Positions 50,279 through 62,700 of a DNA stretch of 64,000 nt are shown here, one piece after another. The notes below the pieces were generated by a model that saw nothing but the letters and a program-made list of their open reading frames with translations, was not told the origin of the DNA and did not search any database. The stretch spans positions 28,936,288-29,000,287 of the forward strand of contig NC_092676.1 in assembly GCF_964355755.1 (NCBI RefSeq). Reading direction: 5' to 3'. A program made the position numbers and the translations under genes. The first letter of the stretch is position 1, and each line of letters begins with the position of its first letter. This DNA is from Antedon mediterranea (taxonomy: Eukaryota > Echinodermata > Crinoidea > Comatulida > Antedonidae).

Positions 50279-53200
50279 CTACCAACGATAACAGCTCTGA
50301 AAAAAAAAGAAATAATTAAGTTTGTATTCAAATGATGTATACAATGTAATGTATGCAAATAATATGAGCTAGCATATAGGACTTTTGATAAAGCACCACC
50401 AAAATTTGGAGAACGATCTTACCTCCTTTGTCGTCGAGTACTGCTCTGCTGCAGCCCTTGGGGCAGGCACTACTTCTGTTTCTTTCATGTGCTCAAGTCC
50501 ACCAAAGTTTCCAAGTCTCTCATACTTCCGCCATTTTGCACGTCTGTTCTGGAACCAAATCTAAAAGGATCTGTTATTATAACTTCTATTTTTTTTCACA
50601 CTTTATTGTATTTTATTTTCTTCTTTTGATATATTTTATGAATTTTGTGTGAAAAATAAAGAATACTCAAATAATCAATCAGTATCAAATATTATAATTT
50701 TTCTTTATCTTTTCTCCACGATTTAAATTTATTTATGGAAAACCATAGAAGTTAAACCATAGAAGTTAAACCATAGAAGTTAAACCATAGAAACATTGCT
50801 ACCTGAATTCGTTCATCATCAAGATCGGTTGTTTCTGATAATCGCTTTCTTAAGTCATAGTTTGGATAATGTGTAACTCTGAAGATTTTTTCCAGGCCTG
50901 TTAATTGTTGAGATGTGAATGTTGTGCGCATGCGTCTCTGTCTCTTGCAGTCGTGCTCTGTCGGTTCCCGTTCGTTATGCAAGTAGTAATCTGGGGTAAC
51001 TACAATAGAGAAACAAAATTGAAACACTTAATGCGCAATTAAGAAAAGGTATCACATAGAAATCACAAGTGATCACAAAGATCACGAGTGCGTACAATTA
51101 ATAATGTTTGAACGCGCGCGTCAAATTATGCGTTTCACCGTGGTTGTTATCATTGTTGATTTCTCTCTTTGCCAAAGAAAGTTGGTTACTACTACCACAA
51201 CCATAATACATAATATTAAAGCTCACAAACTTTATTATATTGTAAACCTAAACAGAATTTGACCCTTTCCAAATCATAAACTAATTTCAGGCCAATACAC
51301 ATAGTAAAGTAGAATGTTTAAATGCTGGGAATTTTAAAGTAAACTTCACTGAATTATATGAGCAATTGGTTGCCTGGAGAGGACACTTGAATTGCTAGTT
51401 GTAAAAAATATTATCACAATTATAGATAATGGAGGTGTTTACGACTAAGTAAATCAAATTGGGAGGCCTTTAGCCTGGGTGCAGAACAATTATTAGGCTA
51501 TACACATTTGCGGGAAAAAAGTATAGGAAAATGTTTTTTGGTTTTTCTAATAGAGTAATACCATATGGAATGTCAGAAAAAAAATCCCCATCCCAGGGTC
51601 TTGGGGAAAATTTGTCATGGCACTTTTAAATTTTGGCCTATATAACACACACAAATTCCTATTAACACACACAAATACCTATATATAGGGGATAGGGAAA
51701 ATCAATTAACAGTTTTTGTTACTTGCAGTTGTGTTTTAATGATTAAAATTAGTAGAGGCTTACTTTAATAACTACTTCCCATAGTAGTTGATGAATCAAG
51801 TCGATACGATGACATCATCATGCCAGAATCCAATATGGCGTCCAATTTGGCGGGAAAAACAGGGTATTGCTAAACCCCCGCAAACCCCTGGAAACCTAAA
51901 AAAAAACATAGAAAACCCCACCGAACCGACATAAAAGTGATTGAATCATGGAGTGTACGCCCCACTGGGTATGACCATGTAAAAAAAAATTAAAATTTCT
52001 ACGGTTAACTACTTATTTTTGGGATAAAACATCATTTTTTGGTTAAAAATTAGCAATCATTTTTTACCAAAAAATGATGTTTTACCCCAAAAATAAGTAG
52101 TTAACAGTAGAAATTTAATTTTTTTTTTTACATGGATATATCCAGTGGGTCGTACACTACATGATTCAATCACTTTTATGTTGGTTCGGTGGGGTTTTCT
52201 ATGTTTTTTTTTAGGTTTGCAAGGGTTTGCGGGGTTTAGCAATACCATGTTTTCCGCCAAATTGGACGCCATATTGGATTCTGGCATGATGATGTCATTG
52301 TTATCGACTCGATTTATCAACTACTATGAGAAGTAGTTATTAAAGTAAGCCTCAGCAAATTTGAATCATCATAACACAACTCCAAGTAAAAAAAACGTGA
52401 ATTGGTTTTCCCTATCCCCTATATATAGGTATTTGTGTGTGTTAATAGGCATTTGTGTGTGTTATATAGGCCAAAATTTAAAAGTGCCGTAAAAAATTAT
52501 CCCCAAGACCCTGGGATGGGGATTTTTTTTCTGACATTCTATATGGTATACTCTATAAGAAAAAAATTTTCTTATACTTTTTTCCCGCAAAAATTTGTAC
52601 TGCACCCAGGCTACTTAAATTAAAAGTAGCTTTAGTGTATTGTTTGTACAGAGACACGCGGGTGAAATACTGTATCAAAGTTTGAACGCACAACATGTCA
52701 TCGTTTGTAGAGCTCTTTTTAGTGTGACAGGCAAATGTCAGCTTATGTATGTATTACGTTTTATGTTATGAACTCAAAGCTCTCATCACCTACACACTAT
52801 GTTCCTATTTCTCACGCGGTTTGCGTTTATCTACTATTTATTACGTTTTATAGCATCAATATTTGAACTGATAAAACCTGTCGTTATACAATTGTAGTAA
52901 ATGGATAATTTATAATGTAGACCTAATAATACCATAATTATTTTATGATTAAGTCTAGTGCACTAGCTAAGACTGACGCCTAACCACCATAAACTGATAT
53001 AATTAATTTATGATAACATGGATGTATGCTTATTTATTTGTTGACAAAGACTGTGCCACATCCATAACTAAACGAACATGAAAAAAAAAGGTTTTACTCC
53101 TGTTTATGATAAAAATGTAACATATCAACGCGCGCGTACAAAAGCCGTACAATTGTTATCAGTCTTTGTACGCGCGTGTCTCTAATGATGTCACGTATTT

Positions 53201-53771
53201 GAAATCAATACAAGAAACTATCTGTCCTACCTTTACTTGAAGCTTGTTTGGTGCCGCCGAACGGTAGCTCTACTTTCGATGATATTGATGACGTTTGCGA
53301 GAAATATTTAAATTCAACCTTATTTGTTTCAACATCCATCTTTTGCCCTTTTGGTAATTTGCAAGACGTGGATTGGTCACCCTGGCTTGTGGTCGATGTT
53401 GTGGGGACCGCTTCTTGCTCTTCGGTACACCTCACTGCTCCTATGGGAACATTGGAATCCTTTAAGACGAAGTCGAGTTCTTCAGATTGTGCGTCATCTT
53501 TGATAGCCGCCCTCGAATTGACATCCTCTAGGACTACTGTCTTTATTACTGGTCCTGTGGTGGTGGTGTCAGTATTAACGTAATTTCCAACCGGAGCTGC
53601 GATAGCAAATTGGTCCGATTGCAATCGACTAGAACCAGATGCATCATAAGTAGGCGTATAGTGGTGACCAACGCCAGATGGGGAACATATTCGACGGTCT
53701 GCATCTACCGTTTGCAAGATTGATTCAATAGAGTGCTTTAAGACGAATGGCTTTCTTCTCTCCACCGCCAT
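50279..53771 (-). CDS. ISX-like paired-class homeobox protein, copy B, 297 aa
   Basis: Exons: 53771-53231, 50999-50803, 50560-50423 and 50296-50279 (TAG), with the same phases as copy A. Exon 1 is one codon longer (GPVIKT against GPLKT). The homeodomain differs from copy A by S for P at position 10, and two residues just upstream differ (Y for N, C for Y). Helix 3, Q50, the eh1-like HSIESIL and the splice positions are identical. No stop or frameshift, so both copies look functional. Intron 1 is enlarged by the fold-back element at 51471-52613. Confidence 0.8.
51471..52613. mobile_element. 1143-bp fold-back transposon, block B only
   Basis: Ends TAGCCTGGGTGCAG and its complement, with 3-bp duplication CTT (51468-51470, 52614-52616). 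The empty site is at 39617-39619 in block A. The whole element is close to one long palindrome centred near 52045, so either strand could fold into a hairpin of about 550 bp. Non-coding; the superfamily is not assignable from the ends. Confidence 0.93.
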
Positions 53772-54839
53772 CAATTTACATTAACATTATCGTCTGATTC
53801 TGTCAAAGATCGACCGGCGGCCCAACCTTTATGAAGTTATTTTTATTTGACGTTTTGGTCGTCTTCTTATCATGGCGCGTAAAACAACTATTGTCTGATC
53901 TTTCTGATGCTGACGCAAACGCGTTGCTCTTATCTGATATAAAGTTGTAAAACGCAAGACGTGTTTACTTTTGGACTAGTTCATTATTAATATAGGGTAA
54001 GTTGAGAATATAAACATCGTATACGACTTATTTTCGCAAGTATCTCATTGGGATGCTATGAAGTACGAACGTAACTGCTGCACCACCCGAATTCAATGCA
54101 CAGTTTGAATAAAGAAACACAGCAAAGTTTTTGGGATATTCTTGTATTATTTTTATTTTACATATGAATTCTGATATCATCAATCATGAGGCAAGGTAAC
54201 TATTTGGCCCATCCAATTAATACACTATCTTTTCGTATTCAGAAATATGCACAAAATATTTTAATTGACATTTTTTCGAACGCATGCGCTCTCATACAAA
54301 CAATATGTTTTTGCATTTGTTTACAATACGTTTGTTTGTAAATTATAGCAACATCCTGACAACATATTAATATTTCGTTGCCAGGATATCATTTTGAAAT
54401 TCACCCAAAAAACTACATTCTTGTCACATTGTCTGGGTACAGTACTGCCGTGGTAAATATAATGCTATTGTCTTTATCATCAGTAATTTGCCGAAACAAA
54501 AATTATTTATCATTTTGACAGCAAAAAAATGTTAATTAAACTAGCAAAGATTGAACGTCCAGGATATGGCAGACGATTAGAATGATTATATCTATAACAA
54601 TCTTAATAATAATGATAATAATAATAAATTCAATTGTACAGTATACAAAGAACTGGGATAATATAGTAATTATACCAATATTACAAAAAAAATATGATAG
54701 AGCATTCAATATATGACAGCGAATACAGTTTTATTTAAAATTTCTTAGTACAATGTTATATACAATATCTCTAGCCACGTCTTCCTACTACTTCTACTAA
54801 TACATAAAAACAAATGTGCTAATGTTGTATGTGAAATAA

Positions 54840-55335
54840 CATACCAATAATATATTGATATCAATACCAAAATGATATCAATACCATATTGATATCAATA
54901 CCATATTGATATCAATAACATATTGATATCAGTACCATATCATATCAATACCATAATGATATCAATAACATATTGATATTAGTTCCATATCATATCAATA
55001 CCATGATATCAATAAGATATTGATATCAATACCATATCAATACCATAATGATTGCATATCAATACCATAATGATATCAATAATATAGTGATATCAATACC
55101 ATAACGATATATCAATACCATAATGATATCAGTAATATATTGATACAAATACTAAAATGATATATTAATATGATATCAATGGAATAATATCAATACTTTA
55201 ATGATATAAATAATTGCAATATCAATATCACAATGATATCAATATTTGTAATATCAATATCACAATGATATCAATAATTTGAATAATGCAATAATAGTAC
55301 AGTATATCAATAATCTATAATATTAATTTTTTTTT
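54840..55335. repeat. TGATATCAAT satellite closing block B
   Basis: Shorter counterpart of the array at 42065-42655. Confidence 0.93.
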
Positions 55336-56105
55336 ATATCAATAATTTTGACCAAAAATAAATGTATATGATGTCTTTATGGAATGGCCGCAAACTATTT
55401 CTGTTTTCATTTACTTTTACATAGATTTGTCCTGTATATTCAATTCACATTTTTGTTTAGATTTTACAAACATGAAATTATATAGAAATAATATATGACA
55501 CAAATAAAACTCAAATTCATTAACTATATAAAAATAAGTTTCTCAAACACTTTTGGGAAAGATTCTTTTTTTGTATTTTGGTTTTGCTTTGAAGTTGTTA
55601 AAACAAGTAAAAAAGAAAATTCACATTTCAATCACAACTTTGTTGTTATATTTTTTTTACGCTTTTTAAACGGATATTTATATTTTTACAAAATTGATCA
55701 TTTATTTTACAAATCATACCATTCATAAGGAAACTTAATTTTGATTATATTATTGTATTTTAATCAATATTCTTTATTATTAACTTTTAGCTGGATTTTG
55801 TCAATTTTCCAATTTTGTCAATTTTCCATAAACCAATGTTATTTCTTTAACTAATCCTTCAAAATCTGTTAATGAACTTTTATAATTGTTGCCTGTTTTG
55901 TTGTTGAATGTTGTTTTCCTTAAGATTATGCTAATTATTTAGATAATAATATGACGAGGGCCTTTGTTTGATTACACAACAAGTGCTGCGGTTAGCGTAA
56001 ATCAATACACAAACAAATCGTCAGAGGACATACACTACATTACATTTAAAAAAAGATTTAAATCAGACATAATATGGATTAAGACCACAATACTGTGGCT
56101 ATCAA
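55336..56105. other. AT-rich spacer, nothing recognised
   Basis: Very AT-rich sequence between the duplicated region and the AP-2 alpha gene. Open frames here are short and without recognisable motifs. Confidence 0.4.
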
Positions 56106-56123
56106 GAGTGATAAAAAATATGA

Positions 56124-56345
56124 GGATTAACAAGGATTTGTATCAAGAGGGATAAAGCGATATGACGAGGATTAACAAGGATTTGTATCAAGAGGGATAA
56201 AGCGATATGACGAGGATTAACAAGGATTTGTATCAAGAGGGATAAAGCGATATGACGAGGATTAACAAGGATTTGTATCAAGAGGGATTAACAAGGATTT
56301 GTATCAAGAGGGATAAAGTGATATGATGAGGATTAACAAAGATTT
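56124..56345. repeat. 45-bp tandem repeat
   Basis: About five units starting GGATTAACAAGGATTTGTAT, one of them shortened. It lies downstream of the AP-2 alpha stop codon. Confidence 0.92.
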
Positions 56346-56741
56346 GTATTTATGAATAATCCTGAATCTGGAGAGAGAAAAATATACTTTCTTTTATTTT
56401 TTTTATAAGAAATACATGTTTACGACAACATAACACTACATACTATCTGTAACACTCAAATACAACATCAATTTAGATTTTTAAAATATACTACACAATT
56501 AATACACATAAAATGTACGCTCATTCAATCACTATTTTAATCATTTCATTTAATTCTTACGTCGCAATCCCCGTCATACAATTCAATAACTTTAGTTCAA
56601 GAGAAATGTTACCAAAGTAATGAAATTGAATACATCATTTCGAGTTGTGTATTGGAAACGAAGTTTATCACTACAAACGTGCAAATAGCTGTGCCGGATT
56701 CTGTTCACTGGTTTCACAAAGGGATAGGGGGCGCTATTTGA

Positions 56742-59700
56742 TCAAAACTGCGTTGTTAACAATCTACACAATTCTTTCGATACAGATTCACGACTTGTTC
56801 TTAATGTGAGACGGTACATCTGAAATAAAAATTTGGGCTTTATCAAGTCAAACTGAGGTACACATTCATCCTAGAACTGAATATAACTGGATGTATTGTT
56901 TTAGGGAAGACTAAGTATTTAACTGGATGTATTGTTTTAGGGAAGACTAAGTGTTTAACTGGATGTATTGTTTTAGGGAAGACTAAGTGTTTAACTGGAT
57001 GTATTGTTTTAGGGAAGACTAAGTGTTTAACTGGATGTATTGTTTTAGGGAAGACTAAGTGTTTAACTGGATGTATTGTTTAAGGGAAGACTAAGTGTTT
57101 AACTGGATGTATTGTTTAAGGGGAGACTAAGTGTTTAACTGGATGTATTGTTTTAGGGAAGACTAAGTGTTTAACTGGATGTATTGTTTTAGGGAAGACT
57201 AAGTGTTTAACTGGATGTATTTTTTTAGGGAAGACTAAGTGTTTAACTGGATGTATTGTTTAAGGGAAGACTAAGTGTTTAACTGGATGTATTGTTTTAG
57301 GGAAGACTAAGTGTTTAACTGGATATATTGTTTAAGGGAAGACTAAGTGTTTAACTGGATGTATTGTTTTAGGGAAGACTAAGTGTTTAACTGGATGTAT
57401 TGTTTTAGGGAAGACTAAGTGTTTAACTGGATGTATTGTTTTAGGGAAGACTAAGTGTTTAACTGGATGTATTGTTTTAGGGAAGACTAAGTGTTTAACT
57501 GGATGTATTGTTTAAGGGAAGACTAAGTGTTTAACTGGATGTATTGTTTAAGGGAAGACTAAGTGTTTAACTGGATGTATTGTTTTAGGGAAGACTAAGT
57601 GTTTAACTGGATGTATTGTTTTAGGGAAGACTAAGTGTTTAACTGGATGTATTGTTTTAGGGAAGACTAAGTGTTTAACTGGATGTATTGTTTTAGGGAA
57701 GACTAAGTGTTTAACTGGATGTATTGTTTTAGGGAAGACTAAGTGTTTAACTGGATGTATTGTTTTAGGGAAGACTAAGTGTTTAACTGGATGTATTGTT
57801 TTAGGGAAGACTAAGTGTTTAACTGGATGTATTGTTTTAGGGAAGACTAAGTGTTTAACTGGATGTATTGTTTAAGGGAAGACTAAGTGTTTAACTGGAT
57901 GTATTGTTTAAGGGAAGACTAAGTGTTTAACTGGATGTATTGTTTAAGGGAAGACTAAGTGTTTAACTGGATGTATTGTTTTAGGGAAGACTAAGTGTTT
58001 AACTGGATGTATTGTTTTAGGGAAGACTAAGTGTTTAACTGGATGTATTGTTTTAGGGAAGACTAAGTGTTTAACTGGATGTATTGTTTTAGGGAAGACT
58101 AAGTGTTTAACTGGATGTATTGTTTTAGGGAAGACTAAGTGTTTAACTGGATGTATTGTTTTAGGGAAGACTAAGTGTTTAACTGGATGTATTGTTTTAG
58201 GGAAGACTAAGTGTTTAACTGGATGTATTGTTTTAGGGAAGACTAAGTGTTTAACTGGATGTATTGTTTTAGGGAAGACTAAGTGTTTAACTGGATTTAT
58301 TGTTCAGAATTGTTTTAGGAAAGACTAAGTGTTTAACTGGATGTATTGTTCAGAATTGTTTTAGGGAAGACTAAGTGTTTAACTGGATGTATTGTTCAGA
58401 ATTGTTTTAGGGAAGACTAAGTGTTTAACTGGATGTATTGTTCAGAATTGTTTTAGGGAAGACTAAGTGTTTAATCTTTTATTTTATAAAAACAGTCACA
58501 TGTCACTTTGTGGCCTCACAGCAATATTGCACATGCTTTACAAGGTGATAGCAAACATAAAAAATACAGACGAGAGGGAAACTGCCGCAAAGAAAGGAAA
58601 TTAAGCATTAGGAGCTCGATATAAAAAAGAGTGTTTATTGGTGTTTAGAGCTGAAAACGGAACTACATGAAAAACTCAACTGTTTAGAATGCTTCTGCGA
58701 TTTAACGAAAGATTTTGGTCCCTTAACAGAAATGGGGATGCGTAGCAAAGATAGCCCTTGAGTAAGAAAATATTTTCAAAAGTACCACTTACCTGAGCTT
58801 GTGCATTAGGTTCTAGCCTCATTAGGCAACCAATCTGCAGCTCTCTTGTTTTTAGGATACCAGAGCATACAAAGTTATCTGGATTCGGATCTACATTTTC
58901 CAACAATCCCATACCAAAGCCGATTAGCTGTAAAATAAGTATATCTGTGTTGTATTTTGTGCATTGTATCTGTTCTGAGGGTCCCAAATGATCAGCAATA
59001 TCTGGATGGATCACCCTCATTAAATATGGTTTAAATAAATTAAATAAATATTATATAGCGGGACGAATCCTGTCCATAAATAAGACAAAATAAAATACTA
59101 CTGTCCAGATGATGATAGAGACATAGACCTAGATAAAGCATCAAGGCCAGAACTCAAGCCAACTTACTCAACAACTACCCACAACCCTGATTATTTCTTT
59201 CCTTGGATAAAACCTAGATAAAGCAAGTACTCAAGTCAACTACCACGTACAATTTTGATTAATTGTTACCTTAGCATTATTAGCCTGTCGGTCCATTGGA
59301 AGGGCTGCCTTAAAAATATTCTGTGCTTCTTGAGATGGGCTGAAAAGAAAAGCATTACAATTGTAAAATTAATGGCAACAAACAATATTTCCAAATTGCA
59401 TATGATGTCATAAGAGAATACAATTTATAAAATGGTGGGAAAAAACCAAAAGGAAAAGGCTCATTATTATGGCTAAACCTTATAAAAAAAGAACAATCTA
59501 GATATAAAAATAAACTGTTAGATTAAGGAATCACAGTCAAGCTTAGGAGTTAGTACTTCCCAAATGTACTAGCTGTATCTTACATATTAAGCTGTTTCCA
59601 TCTGGAAAAGAAATCAGCGGAGTTCATCTCTGCAGGCTGAAAGAATTTAGATACCATGACGGGAGCTTTAAGATTTACAAATTGCTTTGAACCACCGTAC

Positions 59701-62700
59701 CTAAAATAAACAACAACAAAAACAGAATAAGAAATTGCCAAATATTTTTTGAACTTACAAACAATTGTATATAACCTAAAGCTCTGTCTACACTATCAAA
59801 CTTTATGCGACAAAATAAAGTGATGTGCCCATATATGGACATGATGATGTCAATTGTGATATAACTACCATATTTGGGCAAATCAAACTAATTTGATAGT
59901 GTGAACAGAGCTTAAAGCCATAATCACTCACATGAATGAAATATAATGTGCCCATAAATGAACATGATGATGTCATATAACTATCATATTTGGGCAATTT
60001 AAACTAATTTGATTGTGTGAACAGAGCTTAAAGCGATAATCACTTACATGAATGAAATGCTAATTCTAGGTGCATCTGAAAAGTCCTCAATACATTCTAC
60101 ATTTATCATCTGTTGTACTTGCGCTCCACAGTCGATGGTACCACCAACATCGTCAGACTGAACAGCGATCTTAGACCTTAAATCGTTCGGACAGCTAACT
60201 ACAGTTGAGAAGTCTGTGAATTGATAGCTAGTCTTGTTACCAAAGAACAAACCTATTCGTCCAAGGTTCATTCGGTACTCAGATTTTACACCAATCTGAA
60301 GAAGCTCATTCTCAAACAGTACCCCATTGTTCTTGCAGATAAATCTTTAAGAAAAAAATAATCAAATTGGCACTAAACTAATATCACCAATTAAGTAATA
60401 ATAATATATGAATGTCAACAATCCTGACATAGTGCCAGGGTTGTAAATAATGACTTTCAACTCCACTCGCTAAGCCTCAAATGAGACTTAGTTTATAAGC
60501 ACGATAAATTATAAAATATTTTATCCATCCTGTAATTGGCAAGTTTGTGTCCGCTGGTGGATGTGAATGAAATAAAAATAATATTTTACTTACTTGTTAA
60601 AATTCTCTTCAGCACCAGGCGACAAAGTATTTGGATCGCCCATTGAAACTGAAGCAGGCGCGCTCGGGGGACTGCCGAACATGTCAACAAGTAATGATGA
60701 GTTATTAGTGGTGGGGGCGGCATTCAGTGATGCTGGCTGCGAATCAAGACCGAGAAGGTCTATTGACGCTGGGGGCGCAGTTGGCAATGGTGGTTGCTGC
60801 ATCTACAATAACATAAATAACAAATAATCTTACTATGGTGTAAATGTATTTAATATTTTAATTTAATTTATACCAGAATGTTACAATTTGCCTCAATGCA
60901 AATGTAGTTGGTAGGTAGTATAGGCCTTTTTCACAAAACGGTGAACATAAATTAAACAAATTCTTATGAGAGTAGAAATCTTATTTTTCTTTATGCCGCA
61001 TATATCTACAATCTTTTACAAAGTGTATTAAAATTTCTAAAAATACCTGTGGTGTGGGGTCATCCGTGCTGCTCTCTCCGCCGACGTTGTTAATTGACAC
61101 ACCTGGCATTGCTTTTGATTTTGTTTTCTCTTCTTCTTGGAATCCCAATGGTTTCTTCTTCTTTAGTTTAGCAAGCAGTGATGATTCTCTTTCAGGAAAT
61201 GGGGGCATTTCCTCCAAAACAGTTGCCTATGGGAATATTGAGTTAAATTATTGTTATTTACGATTTTTGATGGATATGTCCAAAAATTCAAAATGATTCT
61301 ACTCAAGAACAGGAATTCATGCCAAAATTACATTAATATTTTTATTATCCATTCTATCACATTAGTATTCTAATTTCTGTATCCCGTTTGCCCATTGAAA
61401 CACACTTTTAAGTTATAATGTATGTCAAAAATAAATGCAGTCAGAACCTTTTTGGTAACAGAAACTTGTTTTCAGTTGTCTGCCCTCCTCCTGTATGTCA
61501 TTCTTATAGGGGAGGCCAATGTGTTTTTATGCTATAATTTGTTGTCTGCCCTCCTCCTGTATGTCATTCTTATAGGGGAAGCCAATGTGTTTTTATGCTA
61601 TAATTTGTTGTCTGCCCTCCTCCTGTATGTCATTCTTATAGGGGAGGCCAATGTGTTTTTATGCTATAATTTGTTGTCTGCCCTCCTCCTGTATGTCATT
61701 CTTATAGGGGAGGCCAATGTGTTTTTATGCTATAATTTGTTGTCTGCCCTCCTCCTGTATGTCATTGTTATAGGGGAAGCCAATGTGTTTTTATGCTATA
61801 ATTTGTTGTCTGCCCTCCTCCTGTATGTCATTCTTATAGGGGAGGCCAATGTGTTTTTATGCTATAATTTGTTGTCTGCCCTCCTCCTGTATGTCATTCT
61901 TATAGGGGAGGCCAATGTGTTTTTATGCTATAATTTGTTGTCTGCCCTCCTCCTGTATGTCATTCTTATAGGGGTGGCCAATGTGTTTTTATGCTATAAT
62001 TTGTTGTCTGCCCTCCTCCTGTATGTCATTCTTATAGGGGAGGCCAATGTGTTTTTATGCTATAATTTGTTGTCTGCCCTCCTCCTGTATGTCATTCTTA
62101 TAGGGGAGGCCAATGTGTTTTTATGCTATAATTTGTTGTCTGCCCTCCTCCTGTATGTCATTCTTATAGGGGTGGCCAATGTGTTTTTATGCTATAATTT
62201 GTTGTCTGCCCTCCTCCTGTATGTCATTCTTATAGGGGAGGCCAATGTGTTTTTATGCTATAATTTGTTGTCTGCCCTCCTCCTGTATGTCATTCTTATA
62301 GGGGTGGCCAATGTGTTTTTATGCTATAATTTGTTGTCTGCCCTCCTCCTGTATGTCATTCTTATAGGGGAGGCCAATGTGTTTTTATGCTATAATTTGT
62401 TGTCTGCCTTCCTCCTGTATGTCATTGTTATAGGGGTGGCCAATGTGTTTTTATGCTATAATTTGTTATACTTTGCATCTTTGTTATGTATTCTACTTTC
62501 TATTCTATTTGAATATCAATGTTTTACCAAAACTTCTGTGCTTGTCCTGTTAGAAAGCTGTAGATACTCTACAGCACGCTGTTGTAGTTCAGCATCTGCA
62601 TTTCTTAGTTGGTTATCAGTTTGCAAAACCTGCAAGAAAAAAAGAATTTAAATTATGTTTTTACTTGATCTAATCTAGCCTGTGAAAACCTTAACGTAAC

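Larger units (their letters stand above)
42674..55290. repeat. segmental duplication, block B (homeobox + AMT)
   Basis: Direct (head-to-tail) copy of block A with the same gene order and closing satellite. It is about 1.1 kb longer, mainly through insertions absent from A: a MITE at 45528-45710, a LINE 3' end at 48757-48936, a short repeat at about 48545-48690 and a 1143-bp fold-back at 51471-52613. Confidence 0.93.

Noticed and set aside
61422-62651. 409-aa plus-strand open frame with hydrophobic repeats
   Set aside because: It is the translation of the 66-bp minisatellite, antisense to AP2A and inside its intron. Real AP2A exons lie at its 3' edge on the other strand.
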